Shown here piece after piece: positions 7,843-17,397 of a DNA stretch of 64,000 nt. The translations under genes and the position numbers were made by a program. The stretch covers positions 1-64,000 of the forward strand of contig JAJTWR010000061.1 in NCBI GenBank assembly GCA_021613335.1, written 5' to 3'. The notes under the pieces are model-generated. The model made no database searches and was not told the origin of the DNA. It worked only from the letters and a program-made list of their open reading frames with translations. How positions within the stretch are numbered: position 1 is the first letter of the stretch; every line of letters starts with the position of its first letter. The stretch is from Whitmania pigra (taxonomy: Eukaryota > Annelida > Clitellata > Hirudinida > Haemopidae).

Positions 7843-8949
7843 ATGCCGTTCAACAGACCCCTCTTGCGCGATCTGATTGCGCGGATCTCAGAGGATATCG
7901 CCGCGCGCTTGCCGGGGGCGGCGGCGTTGATGCGGCGGTCGGTGTCAGGCGCGCTGGCGCGGGCGCTTGCCGGCGGCATCGACGGCGTCTATGGCTACCT
8001 GACCTGGCTTTCGGCGCAGATCTTCCCCGACACGGCGGAGAGCGTCTATCTCAACCGATGGGCGGCGGTCTGGGGGGTAACGCGCCGGCTGGCATCGGTC
8101 GCGCAGGGGAAAATTCGGGTATCCGGTCTTGCAGGATCGCTCGTGCCGGCTGGAACGCTCTGGTCGAAATCCGGCAGCGCTCAGCCGCCGATCCTGCTGA
8201 GCAGCGTGCAGGACATCACGATACCGGCAGGCGGCGTCGCGCTGGTTCCAGCGCGCGCGCTCGATGCCGGCGCGGCGGGCAATCTTGCCGCCGGCGTTCG
8301 GGTGGCGCTGCTGGCGTCGCTCGCCGGCGTCATGGCGGATGCGCGCATCGATGCCGCCTGGGGCGGCGGCGCCGATCTCGAATCGGATGAGAGTTTGCGC
8401 GAACGCCTGCTATCGCGCATTCAGCAACCGCCGGAAGGCGGATCGGCGCACGATTATCTGCGCTGGGCGCTGGAAGTCCCAGGGGTCACGCGCGCCTGGG
8501 TCTATCCGCACCGGCTGGGATTGGGCACGGTCGGCGTCATGGTCATGTGGCAGGATGGCGCGCAAGGCGACCGTCAGCCAACCGATGACGAATTGAAAAT
8601 CGTCTTCGAGCATATCGATATTTTGCGCCCGGTAACGGCGGGGCTGTTCGTTTTCGCCCCAATCGCGCAAGCGATCGATCTTGCCATTCTGCTAAAGCCG
8701 ATGACCGAGGCGGTCAAGGCGGCGACGCTCGCCAATCTAAGCGATCTGTTCTGGCGCGAAGGCGCGCCGGGCGGCGTTCTCCTGATCAGCCATATCCGCG
8801 AGGCGATCAGCACCGCGACCGGCGAGTGGGATCACGTGGTCGAGGTGGCCGCCGGTCCCGGTCTGTCCTTCGATCGCTATGGCAATGTCTCCATGACCCA
8901 TGCCTTCGGCATTCCAAAGCTCGGGAAAGTGACATGGCTGCCCCTTTGA
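7843..8949 (+). CDS. Mu gp47-like baseplate J family protein
   Basis: The ATG at 7843 follows AAGGACAGGA; 368 residues. The N-terminal LRDLIARISEDIAARLPGAA and the block FPDTAESVYLNRWAAVWGV are typical of the gp47/baseplate J family, followed by GKIRVSGLAGSLVPAGTLW. Further motifs include ESDESLRERLLSRIQQPPEG, GSAHDYLRWALEVPGVTRAW and VYPHRLGLGTVGVMVMWQD. The protein forms the baseplate periphery. The stop overlaps the gp48 start by 16 bases, and the reading frame is intact. Confidence 0.9.
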   Translation: MPFNRPLLRDLIARISEDIAARLPGAAALMRRSVSGALARALAGGIDGVYGYLTWLSAQIFPDTAESVYLNRWAAVWGVTRRLASVAQGKIRVSGLAGSLVPAGTLWSKSGSAQPPILLSSVQDITIPAGGVALVPARALDAGAAGNLAAGVRVALLASLAGVMADARIDAAWGGGADLESDESLRERLLSRIQQPPEGGSAHDYLRWALEVPGVTRAWVYPHRLGLGTVGVMVMWQDGAQGDRQPTDDELKIVFEHIDILRPVTAGLFVFAPIAQAIDLAILLKPMTEAVKAATLANLSDLFWREGAPGGVLLISHIREAISTATGEWDHVVEVAAGPGLSFDRYGNVSMTHAFGIPKLGKVTWLPL

Positions 8950-10992
8950 CGCTCGCGGACGATCCGGATGCGCGCTGCGGCGCAACGGACGAAGATTACC
9001 GCTCGATGCTGGCCGATCTGTTGCCAACCGGGCCGGTTTGGCCGCGCGATCCCGAGAGCAATCTTCAGCGGCTGCTTCTGGCGCTGGCGGCGGATTTCGC
9101 CAGGGCGCACAATCGCGGCTGCGATCTGATAGGCGAATCGGTCCCAACGGATGCAAGCGAATTACTCCCCGATTGGGAACGGCTGATCGGGCCGGAGGGT
9201 CGCGTCCCCGAGCCGTGACGTAGGCGACCAGGCGTCACTAGCGATCTCCGGGTGGGTCGGGTTGCGAGACGCGCACCTAACGCGAGGATCACCTTGACCA
9301 AACGAGATTGATTCCGCCCCGCACGCTGGTGGAGAAGACCCCCGACGCGGATTCCTACGCGAGATGAATCGGCTTTGCGGCCAAGCGCCTGATTGCGATG
9401 GAGGTCGGCAGCCTGACGCGCCGGCTACGGCGAGAAGAGCCCCGCCGGCTGGCGCAGCGCAATGGCTACCGTGACCCGGCCTGGGAGACACGCGCCGGAA
9501 CCGTCGAGCTGAGCGGCATCCCCAAGCTCGCCAGGAAGTTAACTTCCCTGGCTTCCTGGAGCCCGCGGCGGCTGGCCGAGAAGGCCCATGACAGCCGTGA
9601 TCCAGGAGCCTACGTCCAGGGTATCTCGACGCGACTCGGTCGATGAAACTCGTCAAGGCGCTGGGATGAGCGGCATCTCGAAGAGCCAGTCAGCCGGCTG
9701 TGGAAGAGAAATCGACGGCAAGGTGAAGGCCTTCCTCGAGCGGCCGATTGAGGGCGACTGGCCCTAATCTGGGGTCGATGCGACTTACGTGAAGGTGCGC
9801 CAAGCCGGGCGGCATCGTCTCGGTGCCGTCCCATCGTGGCGGTCGGGGTGAACACCGACGGCCGGCGCGAGGTGCGGGCTGGATATCGGTCCATCGGAAG
9901 CCGAACGTTCTGGACGCCTTCCTGCGCAAGCCGGCGCGACGCGGCCTGCGCGGCGTGAAGCTTGTCGTCTCGGATGCCCACGAGGCCATCAAGCCCGCTG
10001 TGTCGAAGGTTTTGACCGCCACCTGGCAGCGCTGCCGGGTGCCACTTCATGCGCAACGCCCTTGCCCATGCGGGGCGCAGCGGCCGGCGCGTCGTCCTCC
10101 GCCTTCATCGCCACGGCCTTCGCCCAAGAGACGCCGAGGCGGCGAGCGCCCAATGGATGCGCGTCGCCGACCAGATCCGCCCCAAGGTCTCCAAGCTTGC
10201 CGCCTTGATGGACGAGGCGGAGCCGATGTGCTGGCCTACATGAGCTTTCCGCCGCCGCAGCACCGCCAAGCGGCACTCGACAAACCCGCTGGAGCGTCTC
10301 AATGGCGAAATCAAGCGGCGGCACCGAGGTCGTCGGGATCTTCCCCAACGAGGCCGCTATCGTCCGCCCTCGTCGGCGCGATCCTGCTCGAACAGAACGA
10401 CGAGTGGGCCGTGCAACGCGCCCGCGATATGACGCGGGAAACCATCGCTCCTTCGGCGATGATCCACCGTCATCCTGCCCGTCTCGCCGGCAGCCTGACC
10501 GGTTCGGCGCTGCCCCAGGACGCTGCCCAAGCTCGGCCACCTACACCACGGATGGGACAGGACCGGGCCGGATCCATGCGCGCCAGCCGAGCCGGCGGAC
10601 GCTCGGCGACCGCGGCGGCGCATTGTCGCCCGGCTTGAATTATCGCGGCGGGCAGTCGATCGCCATCTTTCGCGATTTGGCGCTGGCGTCCTTTGGCATC
10701 GAATTGTGCTTTGCCGAATTCCGCCCCTTTCGCGCCGGCCCCCAACGGGCCGACGCCAGGCTTGGTTACCGGCCATCGCTGCCAGGCGGAATTCTACGGT
10801 CACGCGGGGGCGCCAGGCTCGCCAACAATGGCTGGCGCTTTGCCTGGTCGATCTGTTTGTGCAGCGGGCATTCCGCGCCATTGGCGTGGCTTTTTGTGCC
10901 TGATCGACCGGGCCAGGCCCGCTCAATCGCTATTGCTGTGGGATACGATGCGTCCCGACGGATTGGAGGTTTTCAAACATGCACCGGATTGA
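8934..10992 (+). pseudogene. Mu gp48-like tail protein (YmfQ family), split by an insertion and frameshifted
   Basis: The 5' part (8934 to about 9218) encodes CGATDEDYRSMLADLLPTGP, then VWPRDPESNLQRLLLALAAD and ELLPDWERLIG, the DUF2313/gp48 N-terminal pattern. It then runs into foreign DNA. The family sequence resumes near 10,630 (NYRGGQSIAIFRDLALASFG, IELCFAEFRPFRAG) and ends in yet another frame with LCLIDRARPAQSLLLWDTMR at 10,992. The gene is therefore interrupted by the IS256-type remnant and also carries indels in its 3' part. Since gp48 is a structural wedge protein, the phage should not make a normal tail. Confidence 0.75.
9222..10570 (+). mobile_element. Degenerate IS256-family (Mutator-type) insertion sequence
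   Basis: Pieces of an IS256-type transposase occur in order but in several frames. They are YRDPAWETRAGTVELSGIPK and AYVQGIST near 9,400-9,640; GISKSQ and ERPIEGDWP near 9,670-9,760; then RGLRGVKLVVSDAHEAIKPA and VLTATWQRCRV near 9,940-10,040. In the next frame come MRNALAH and ADQIRPKVSKLAALMDEAE, and LERLNGEIKRR near 10,290. At least five shifts are needed, so it is dead. Exact ends are uncertain: I saw no clear terminal inverted repeats or target duplication, and the boundaries are estimated from where gp48 coding stops and resumes. Confidence 0.7.
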
Positions 10993-12066
10993 TGGCGAGG
11001 GCGCTACCCCGGAGAAATTATTCACGAGGGCAACCCGCTGACGGGGGCGGTTCCAACCGTCGTCACCGCCGCCTGGCTCAACGATTTGCAGGAAAACATC
11101 CTGCGGGTGCTGTTGGAGGCGCAAGTGCCGCCGGTAAAAGGACGCGACCGCGATCTCTGGGACGCGATTGAAAAATCGATCATGACCCGGCTGATGGCGG
11201 CCATCAACCAGGTAATGGCGGCGCTGGCGGCAAAAACCTTTGTCGGCATGCCCGACACCCCGCCCGATTACCACACGCCCGTACCTTATGTCGGCGGGGC
11301 GATCGTGCGGGTGCGCAATGCCGGCGACCGGGTGCGCTTTGCCGACAATGTCCGCATCGAAGGCGGCTGCCTGCACGTCAATTACCACCCCGAAAGCGAA
11401 CAGGAACTGCACGCCGGAACGGTCCAAGGCGTCCTCACCGTTTGGAACGGAGCCTGGAACGGACGCGGCGCCTTGCTGTTTCGCGTCGATCATAACGGCG
11501 CCGCCTTTGCCAACGGCCCCTATTCCGGCAGCGGCGCGGACTATGCCGAGCGCTTCGAAAGCCTGACCGGCCAGAGGATCGCGCCCGGCGCGTCAGTCGC
11601 GCTCGAGGCCGGCAAGGTGCGCGCGGCAACGCCAGACGACGATCCAGAGACCATCGTCGGCGTCATCCGCCCCGAAGGAGCCGCCGGCATGTCGGCAACG
11701 ACGCCGCCTTGAACTGGGCCGGCAATACCCCTCACCGACGATTACGGCGCGCCGCTTACGCTCACGCGCTCCGTGTGGCGCTGGTTCGATGAGGATTTCG
11801 ACGCTACCCGCACCCGCCGCGCCCCCGAAGGCGCCAGGCGACCGCGAAGCGTCCCGAAAGATGCCGTCCTGGCCGAGATCGTCGCGCCGGCGCTGAACCC
11901 GGCCTTCGATCCCGCGCGCGCCTATGCGCCGCGCAGCGAGCGCCCGGAATGGGTGGTCGTCGGGCTGCTCGGACAAATCCCGGTGACGAACGGTCAACCG
12001 GTGCATCCGCGCTGGCGGCCGATAACGGCTCTGTCGGATGGCGTGACCAAATATCTCGTTTGCTAG
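10979..12066 (+). pseudogene. Phage tail fibre-like protein with peptidase-G2-type C-terminal region, frameshifted
   Basis: The ATG at 10979 begins MHRIDGEGATPEKLFT; one base is missing near 11,026, after which the adjoining frame reads EGNPLTGAVPTVVTAAWLND. The body (HVNYHPESEQELHAGTVQGV, SGSGADYAERFESLTGQRIA) and tail (PAFDPARAYAPRSERPEWVV, GQPVHPRWRPITALSDGVTK) match phage and Rhs-associated proteins carrying the IMC-type autoproteolytic (peptidase G2) region. Two further compensating shifts around 11,690-11,730 put a TGA in frame at 11,710. It is probably an appendage or fibre protein downstream of gp48. No intact product is made as the sequence stands. Confidence 0.65.
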
Positions 12067-12074
12067 GAGCATGA

Positions 12075-13064
12075 ATGATGAGTCAAGAGCCTCTGGATTT
12101 TGGCAGCGATCAACCAAATGACGGCGAATCGCTGAAATCAGCTTTTGCGAAAATCGACCGGATGATGGGCGAACTTTACGCCCTGTTGCACGGCTGCCAG
12201 GCTCAGCTGGCAGTACACGCAAAAAAGGACGCGGTGACGAGCTTCAAAAGCCGCGCCGGAGCGGTCGCGCCGATGTCTGGCGATTATCGCGCAGCGCAAG
12301 TGAGCGTCGCGCCGGCGGGCGGACTGGCGGCCGCCGACGTGCAATCGGCGCTGGCTGAACTGGACGGCGAAGCGGCGGCGCTGTCTGTGCAGATCGCAAC
12401 CCTGAAAAACCAGGTTGGCACGATAGGCGATCTGCAAAAACAGATAACGGCGGTTGAGACCAGGGCCGGCGAGACCACAGAAAAGCTCAAGGCTCTCGAC
12501 GCCTTGAGCGCGAAGGTGACGGCAGTGGAGAACAAGGCCGGCGTTGCCAGCTTCAAGAGCCGCGTCGGTGAGGTCGCGCCGATGTCTGGCGACTACAGCG
12601 CCGATCAGGTGAGTGTCGCGCCGGTGAACGGACTGACGGCCGCCGACGTGCAATCGGCGCTGGTGGAGTTGGATCGAAAAAAGCTTGCAGCCCTGGACCC
12701 GGTATTGACCGGCTATCGGGAGACGGTCGAATCCCAGAACGTTACCGCCGCCAGCCATGCGATGAGCGATATCAGCCTTGGCAACGTCAAGCGTTTGGCG
12801 CTGACAGTGGACACAACCTTGACGCTGCCGAGCTTGACCCTGGCAGCCGGCACGGGTGCGGCCCTGTCCGTGGCGATCGTTCAGGACGGCGCGGGCTATC
12901 GCAGCGTTACCTTCGCCGCGCCAGGCGGTCAAAGCATCGTTTGGGATGGCGGCGGCAACCAGCCGGCGATTGCCGTCGGGCCGTACGAAGAAACCCTGTT
13001 CAGCTTTTACAAAATCGCCGAATCGCCCGACTGGAAGGGCGTTCGCACCCATAAGGGAGGCTAA
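12075..13064 (+). CDS. Phage tail fibre / appendage protein with duplicated GDY module
   Basis: A 329-residue protein starting at the ATG at 12075 (a second ATG follows immediately) after AGGAG. It contains two copies of a 42-residue unit at about residues 56-97 and 159-200. Each carries the SFKSRxGxVAPMSGDYxAxQ pattern followed by DVQSALxELD, a motif common in phage tail fibres. A heptad-like helical linker (about residues 100-155) separates them, and the C-terminal 120 residues are a Gly/Thr-rich beta domain. The fibre presumably mediates host recognition. It is intact and probably the last whole phage gene here. Confidence 0.75.
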   Translation: MMSQEPLDFGSDQPNDGESLKSAFAKIDRMMGELYALLHGCQAQLAVHAKKDAVTSFKSRAGAVAPMSGDYRAAQVSVAPAGGLAAADVQSALAELDGEAAALSVQIATLKNQVGTIGDLQKQITAVETRAGETTEKLKALDALSAKVTAVENKAGVASFKSRVGEVAPMSGDYSADQVSVAPVNGLTAADVQSALVELDRKKLAALDPVLTGYRETVESQNVTAASHAMSDISLGNVKRLALTVDTTLTLPSLTLAAGTGAALSVAIVQDGAGYRSVTFAAPGGQSIVWDGGGNQPAIAVGPYEETLFSFYKIAESPDWKGVRTHKGG

Positions 13065-13069
13065 GACCA

Positions 13070-13094
13070 TGCGCGGATTAGGAGCGACATCACT
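13070..13094 (+). pseudogene. Start of a phage gene interrupted by the IS5-type element
   Basis: An ATG at 13070 lies behind a good AGGGAGG site 5 bases after the fibre gene stop and reads MRGLGATS before running straight into the terminal repeat of IS copy A. Only about eight codons survive, so the product (next gene of the tail or lysis module) cannot be identified. No 3' part was found beyond the two IS copies. Confidence 0.45.
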
Positions 13095-13095
13095 T

Positions 13096-14393
13096 GGACA
13101 CCTCCGGAAACCTGATTTTTTAAGGATCTCTGGTTGAGGAAGGGCTGTTTTTTGGCATAAGCCGGGTGAAGAGGACGATGTTCCGGGGTTTTGCGAGGCG
13201 ACTTTACCTCGTTTTCCTTGTTCCCCAGGTCAGACGGGGTTCATTTTTTCCAACCAGCGCCAGCGTTTCATGTTGTAAGCCATGTTGGCCAGAGTGATGG
13301 TCGCCTCTGCTCTTGCTTTTCCGATGGTTCGGATGAAGAGACTCATGCGATCTTTCTGTTCGGCGAAGACGTGCTCAACGCGGGCGCGGATTTTGGACTT
13401 CACCGCATTGGCCCTCGCTGTGGCCCTTGCTCATCGGTCTGCCCTTTGGTTTCTTGCGATGGATGCGGCTGACCTTGCCATGATCAAGCAGAAATTCCTC
13501 GTTGCTCTTTGAGCGGTATGCTGTATCGGCCCATACATCCGAGGCTGTGTTCCGGGCAATCAGCCCCTCTCGCCGCCGCGCCCCATCCGCGGCGGCGGCA
13601 TCCGTGACGAGGCAGCGGCGGATGATACCATGTCGGCGGTCAATGGAAATGTGGCTTTTGTAGCCAAAGACCGGGGTCGCGATATCGATCTGCGGCGTCC
13701 CATCCTCTTTGGGCCTGGCTTTGGAGAGTTTCATCGTCCAGCGAGCCTCTCGATCCTTCTGCCGTGATTTGGCCGGCCTGTCCTTCCATGGTTCCCTTCC
13801 ATGCTTCGGGAATTTGACCGGCTTTGATCGCCTCTTTCCCGCTGTCCTTGTTGCGCTGGCGTGGGGCTGCCACCAGCGTCGCGTCAATGATCCGGCCGCC
13901 CATGGCAAGATAGCCTGCATCGGAAATCATCTGATCGAGGGTTTGAAACAACCGGTCCAGCGCCCTGGCCGTGATCAGCGCCTCGCGAAAATCCCACAGC
14001 GTGTTGGCGTCGGGAACCGCTTCGCCGGGACGCAAACCGCAGAACCGAAGCCAGGTCAGGCGATCTTGCACCTGGCAGGCCGTCTGCTGGAGCGACAGGC
14101 CATAGAGCCCCTGCAAGACCAGCATCTTGACCTTCAGCGCCACATCGAACCCGGGGCGTCCCCCTTTCGAGGGGTCAGAACGCCGAACCGCCTTGCTCAG
14201 AGCCGGGCGAAATTGCTCGAAGCAGACCGTTCGCTCCAGTTTCTCCAGCGGATCACCTTCCGCCGACAGAGCTTCAAGGCTGTGTTCGAAATCCCAGAAA
14301 CCAACCTGACCCTTCATCAGGGCCTCCATCCATCTACCGATACAGACAATTGAATCATGAAATCGTCACCAACGCCAGTTTCCGGAGGTGTCC
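13096..14393 (-). mobile_element. IS5-family insertion sequence, copy A
   Basis: 1298 bases bounded by perfect 16-bp terminal inverted repeats, GGACACCTCCGGAAAC on the left and its complement at 14378-14393. The minus-strand transposase (13230-14329) has the IS5-group layout: a KGQVGFWDFEHSLEAL start, LQGLYGLSLQQTACQVQDRL, a DATLVAAP segment with the first catalytic Asp, ADTAYRSKSNEEFL and a C-terminal VFAEQKDRMSLFIRT. The frame is broken by a 13-base duplication near 13,795 and an extra C near 13,428, so it is inactive as read. It truncates the gene starting at 13070. Confidence 0.9.
13230..14329 (-). pseudogene. IS5-family transposase of copy A, frameshifted
   Basis: It starts MEALMKGQ at 14329. 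The coding sequence follows copy B closely until about 13,800, where an insertion of GTTCCCTTCCATG relative to copy B shifts the frame; a second shift lies near 13,428. The C-terminal part is readable in the neighbouring frames up to the TGA at 13230. A DDE-type cut-and-paste enzyme is expected from the family. Confidence 0.85.
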
Positions 14394-14413
14394 AGCTGGA
14401 CACCTCCGGAAAC
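14378..14413. repeat. Perfect 36-bp palindrome at the junction of two IS copies
   Basis: The right terminal repeat of copy A, the four bases AGCT, and the left terminal repeat of copy B read as one uninterrupted palindrome: two 16-base arms around AGCT. Two IS ends facing each other at 4 bases are reminiscent of circle-junction or tandem-insertion products of some IS groups. It could extrude as a cruciform and should be unstable. Confidence 0.9.
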
Positions 14414-15679
14414 CTGATTTTTAAGGATCTCTGGTTGAGGAAGGGCTGTTTTTTGGCATAAGCCGGGTGAAGAGGACGATGTTCCTGGGTTTGCGAGGCG
14501 ACTTTACCTGGTTTTCCTTGTTCCCCAGGGTCAGACGGGGTTCATTTTTTCCAACCAGCGCCAGCGTTTCATGTTGTAAGCCATGTTGGCCAGAGTGATG
14601 GTCGCCTCTGCTCTTGCTTTTCCGATGGTTCGGATGAAGAGACTCATGCGATCTTTCTGTTCGGCGAAGACGCGCTCAACGCGGGCGCGGATTTCCGACT
14701 TCACCGCATTGGCCCTCGCTGTGGCCTTGCTCATCGGTCTGCCCTTTGGTTTCTTGCGATGGATGCGGCTGACCTTGCCATGATCAAGCAGAAATTCCTC
14801 GTTGCTCTTTGAGCGGTATGCCGTATCGGCCCATACATCCGAGGCTGTGTTCCGGGCAATCAACCCCTCTCGCAGCCGCGCCCCATCCGCGGCGGCGGCA
14901 TCCGTGACGAGGCAGCGGCGGATGATACCATGTCGGCGGTCAATGGAAATGTGGCTTTTGCAGCCAAAGACCGGGGTCGCGATATCGATCTGCGGCGTCC
15001 CATCCTCTTTGGGCCTGGCTTTGGAGAGTTTCATCGTCCAGCGAGCCTCTCGATCCTTCTGCCGTAATTTGGCCGGCCTGTCCTTCCATGCTTCGGGGAT
15101 CCGACCGGCTTTGATCGCCTCTTTCCCGCTGTCTTTGTTGCGCTGGCGTGGGGCTGCCACCAGCGTCGCGTCAATGATCTGGCCGCCCATGGCAAGATAG
15201 CCTGCATCGGAAATCATCTGATCGAGGGTTTGAAACAGCCGGTCCAGCGCCCTGGCCGTGATCAGCGCCTCGCGAAAATCCCACAGCGTGTTGGCGTCGC
15301 GAACCGCTTCGCCGGGACGCAAACCGCAGAACCGAAGCCAGGTCAGGCGATCTTGCACCTGGCAGGCCGTCTGCTGGAGTGACAGGCCATAGAGCCCCTG
15401 CAAGACCAGAATCTTGAACTTCAGCGCCACATCGAACCCGGGCGTCCCCCTTTCGAGGGGTCGGAACGCTGAACCGCCTTGCTCAGAGCCGGGCGAAATT
15501 GCTCGAAGCAGACCGTTCGCTCCAGTTTCTCCAGCGGATCACCTTCCGCCGACAGAGCTTCAAGACTATGTTCGAAATCCCAGAAACAAACCTGACCCTT
15601 CATCAGGGCCTCTATCCAGCTACCGATACAGACAATTGAATCATGAAATCGTCGCCAACGCCAGTTTCCGGAGGCGTCC
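14398..15679 (-). mobile_element. IS5-family insertion sequence, copy B
   Basis: 1282 bases, same orientation as copy A and four bases from it. The left terminal repeat is perfect; the right one has one change (GAGGCGTCC for GAGGTGTCC). The transposase reads well from 15430 down to the stop at 14531, but a missing G in the GGGCGTCCCCC stretch near 15,440 shifts the first ~55 codons into another frame, and the usual first ATG is ATA (start probably 15603). No clear target duplication is seen across the A-B pair. Confidence 0.9.
14531..15603 (-). pseudogene. IS5-family transposase of copy B, frameshifted near the N-terminus
   Basis: This is the longest surviving transposase frame of the three copies. 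From FKILVLQGLYGLSLQQTACQ onward it runs uninterrupted through DATLVAAP, GYKSHISIDRR-like (here GCKSHISIDRR), ADTAYRSKSNEEF and AEQKDRMSLFIRTIGKA to the end. The N-terminal WDFEHSLEALSAEGDPLEKL block is in a different frame because of one lost G near 15,440. It would need frameshifting to be active. Confidence 0.85.
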
Positions 15680-15753
15680 ATCTTGTAAGACTCGATCTAC
15701 AAGCGCCATAATCATTGTCCGCGCACACATCTTTTTTGTCTGGAACGCTGATC

Positions 15754-16530
15754 ATGCTCAAAGGAAGAACGGCTCTGGTCACGGGCTCAACCAGCGGCAT
15801 CGGCTTGGCCATCGCCTGCTCATTGGCGGCAAGCGGCGCCGATATCGTGATGAACGGTCTTGGCTCCTCCAAGGAGATCGAAGCCGCCAAGGCGGCTGTC
15901 GCAACTCATGGCGCCAAGGTCAGCTTTCATCCGGCCAATCTGCGCAACCCCGTCGAGATTCGCGCCATGATGGCGGCATTGAACGCCCAAGGCGGCATCG
16001 ATATCCTGGTCAATAACGCCGGCATACAATATGTCGCGCCGATCGCCGTTTTTCCCGACGATAAATGGGATGACATCGTCGCGGTCAATTTATCCGCCGC
16101 CTTTCATACCACCAAGGCCGCCTTGCCCAGAATGGTGGAAAAAGGCTGGGGCAGGATCGTCAACATCGCCTCGGTTCATGGGTTGACCGCCTCGATCGAC
16201 AAGGTGGCCTATATCGCCGCCAAGCATGGCATCGTCGGTTTGACCAGAGCCACGGCGGTGGAAACCGCTGAACAGGGCATCGCCTGCAACGCCATTTGCC
16301 CTGGCGGGGTCCGGACTCCGCTGCTGGAAAAGCAGATCGCCGATAATGCGGCTGCCTGGGGCGTCGGCCATGAGCAAGCGGCAAGGCGCATGATCGAGCA
16401 CCGCCAGCCATCGAAGACCTTTATACCGGTTGATCATCTAGGCGGGTTGGCGGTATTTTTGTGCAGCCCGGCGGCAGCGCAAATAACCGGGCAAGCCCTG
16501 CCGATCGACGGTGGCTGGACGGCCATTTGA
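15754..16530 (+). CDS. bdhA: 3-hydroxybutyrate dehydrogenase, copy 1 (SDR family)
   Basis: A 258-residue short-chain dehydrogenase with a TGSTSGIG cofactor loop, NNAG, the catalytic Ser (IASVHG) and YIAAK Tyr-Lys pair. Length and the flavour of VNNAGIQYVAPIAVFPDDKW, HGIVGLTRATAVETAEQG and the DGGWTAI end match D-3-hydroxybutyrate dehydrogenases, which oxidise 3-hydroxybutyrate to acetoacetate with NAD in PHB/ketone-body use. The usual CPGWVRT segment reads CPGGVRT here, a change at a conserved Trp. The gene lies 75 bases beyond IS copy B and is followed by a near-identical tandem copy. Substrate is inferred from family resemblance. Confidence 0.8.
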   Translation: MLKGRTALVTGSTSGIGLAIACSLAASGADIVMNGLGSSKEIEAAKAAVATHGAKVSFHPANLRNPVEIRAMMAALNAQGGIDILVNNAGIQYVAPIAVFPDDKWDDIVAVNLSAAFHTTKAALPRMVEKGWGRIVNIASVHGLTASIDKVAYIAAKHGIVGLTRATAVETAEQGIACNAICPGGVRTPLLEKQIADNAAAWGVGHEQAARRMIEHRQPSKTFIPVDHLGGLAVFLCSPAAAQITGQALPIDGGWTAI

Positions 16531-16618
16531 TCGGGGTTTGCCGCGCGCATCGCGGTTGCGGCCCCGATCGCGACTCAAGCCGCTCGCGCACACATCTTTT
16601 TTGTCTGGAACGCTCATC

Positions 16619-17395
16619 ATGCTCAAAGGAAGAACGGCTCTGGTCACGGGCTCAACCAGCGGCATCGGCTTGGCCATCGCCTGCTCATTGGCGGCAAGCG
16701 GCGCCGATATCGTGATGAACGGTCTTTGGCTCCTCCAAGGAGATCGAAGCCGCCAAGGCGGCTGTCGCAACTCACGCGCCAAGGTCAGCTTTCATCCGGC
16801 CAATCTGCGCAACCCCGTCGAGATTCGCGCCATGATGGCGGCATTGAACGCCCAAGGCGGCATCGATATCCTGGTCAATAACGCCGGCATACAATATGTC
16901 GCGCCGATCGCCGTTTTTCCCGACGATAAATGGGATGACATCGTCGCGGTCAATTTATCCGCCGCCTTTCATACCACCAAGGCCGCCTTGCCCAGAATGG
17001 TGGAAAAAGGCTGGGGCAGGATCGTCAACATCGCCTCGGTTCATGGGTTGACCGCCTCGATCGACAAGGTGGCCTATATCGCCGCCAAGCATGGCATCGT
17101 CGGTTTGACCAGAGCCACGGCGGTGGAAACCGCTGAGCAGGGCGTCGCCTGCAACGCCATTTGCCCTGGTTGGGTTCGCACAGCGCTGGTGGAAAAACAG
17201 ATCGCCGATAATGCGGCTGCCTGGGGCGTCGGCCATGAGCAAGCGGCAAGGCGTATGCTGGAAACCCGCCAGCCCTCGAAAACCTTTGTCCAGGCCGACG
17301 ATCTAGGCCGCCTGACCGTGTTTTTGTGCAGCCCGGCGGCAGCGCAAATAACCGGACAAGCCCTGCCGATGGATGGCGGCTGGACGGCTATTTGA
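16619..17395 (+). CDS. bdhA: 3-hydroxybutyrate dehydrogenase, copy 2 (SDR family)
   Basis: Tandem duplicate of the gene at 15754, including about 30 bases of upstream sequence (CGCGCACACATCTTTTTTGT). An extra T after GGTCT (near 16,725) shifts the frame and a lost G about 55 bases later restores it, so about 20 residues around position 37-57 read as an unrelated stretch (WLLQGDRSRQGGCRNSR). This falls just after the cofactor loop and probably harms binding. Copy 2 keeps the conserved CPGWVRT that copy 1 has lost. The Ser-Tyr-Lys catalytic residues are intact. It converges with pyrD, two bases away. Confidence 0.7.
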   Translation: MLKGRTALVTGSTSGIGLAIACSLAASGADIVMNGLWLLQGDRSRQGGCRNSRAKVSFHPANLRNPVEIRAMMAALNAQGGIDILVNNAGIQYVAPIAVFPDDKWDDIVAVNLSAAFHTTKAALPRMVEKGWGRIVNIASVHGLTASIDKVAYIAAKHGIVGLTRATAVETAEQGVACNAICPGWVRTALVEKQIADNAAAWGVGHEQAARRMLETRQPSKTFVQADDLGRLTVFLCSPAAAQITGQALPMDGGWTAI

Positions 17396-17397
17396 CC

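Larger units (their letters stand above)
15719..17395 (+). repeat. Tandem gene duplication (bdhA copies)
   Basis: Two units of roughly 810 bases, beginning at about 15,719 and 16,587, carry the two dehydrogenase genes. For the first ~550 bases the copies are nearly identical apart from two one-base indels; from the CPG(G/W)VRT codons onward substitutions become frequent. Such a sharp change suggests gene conversion of the 5' half or an unequal origin. Confidence 0.85.

Noticed and set aside
9823..10638. Long open frame as a real gene
   Set aside because: It mixes IS256 transposase motifs with out-of-frame Arg/Pro-rich sequence; it is an accident of a decayed transposase.
12138..13070. Minus-strand frame of 310 codons opposite the fibre gene
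   Set aside because: Composition is that of a shadow frame, with no family resemblance and no ribosome site; the plus-strand fibre has clear repeats and motifs.
1..13095. A tailocin or contractile injection system rather than a prophage
   Set aside because: Only tail genes are visible, but the left side is cut by the window edge, so head genes may simply be outside; several tail genes are broken, which argues for prophage decay.
13096..15679. Composite transposon formed by IS copies A and B
   Set aside because: Only four bases lie between the copies, so no cargo is carried.
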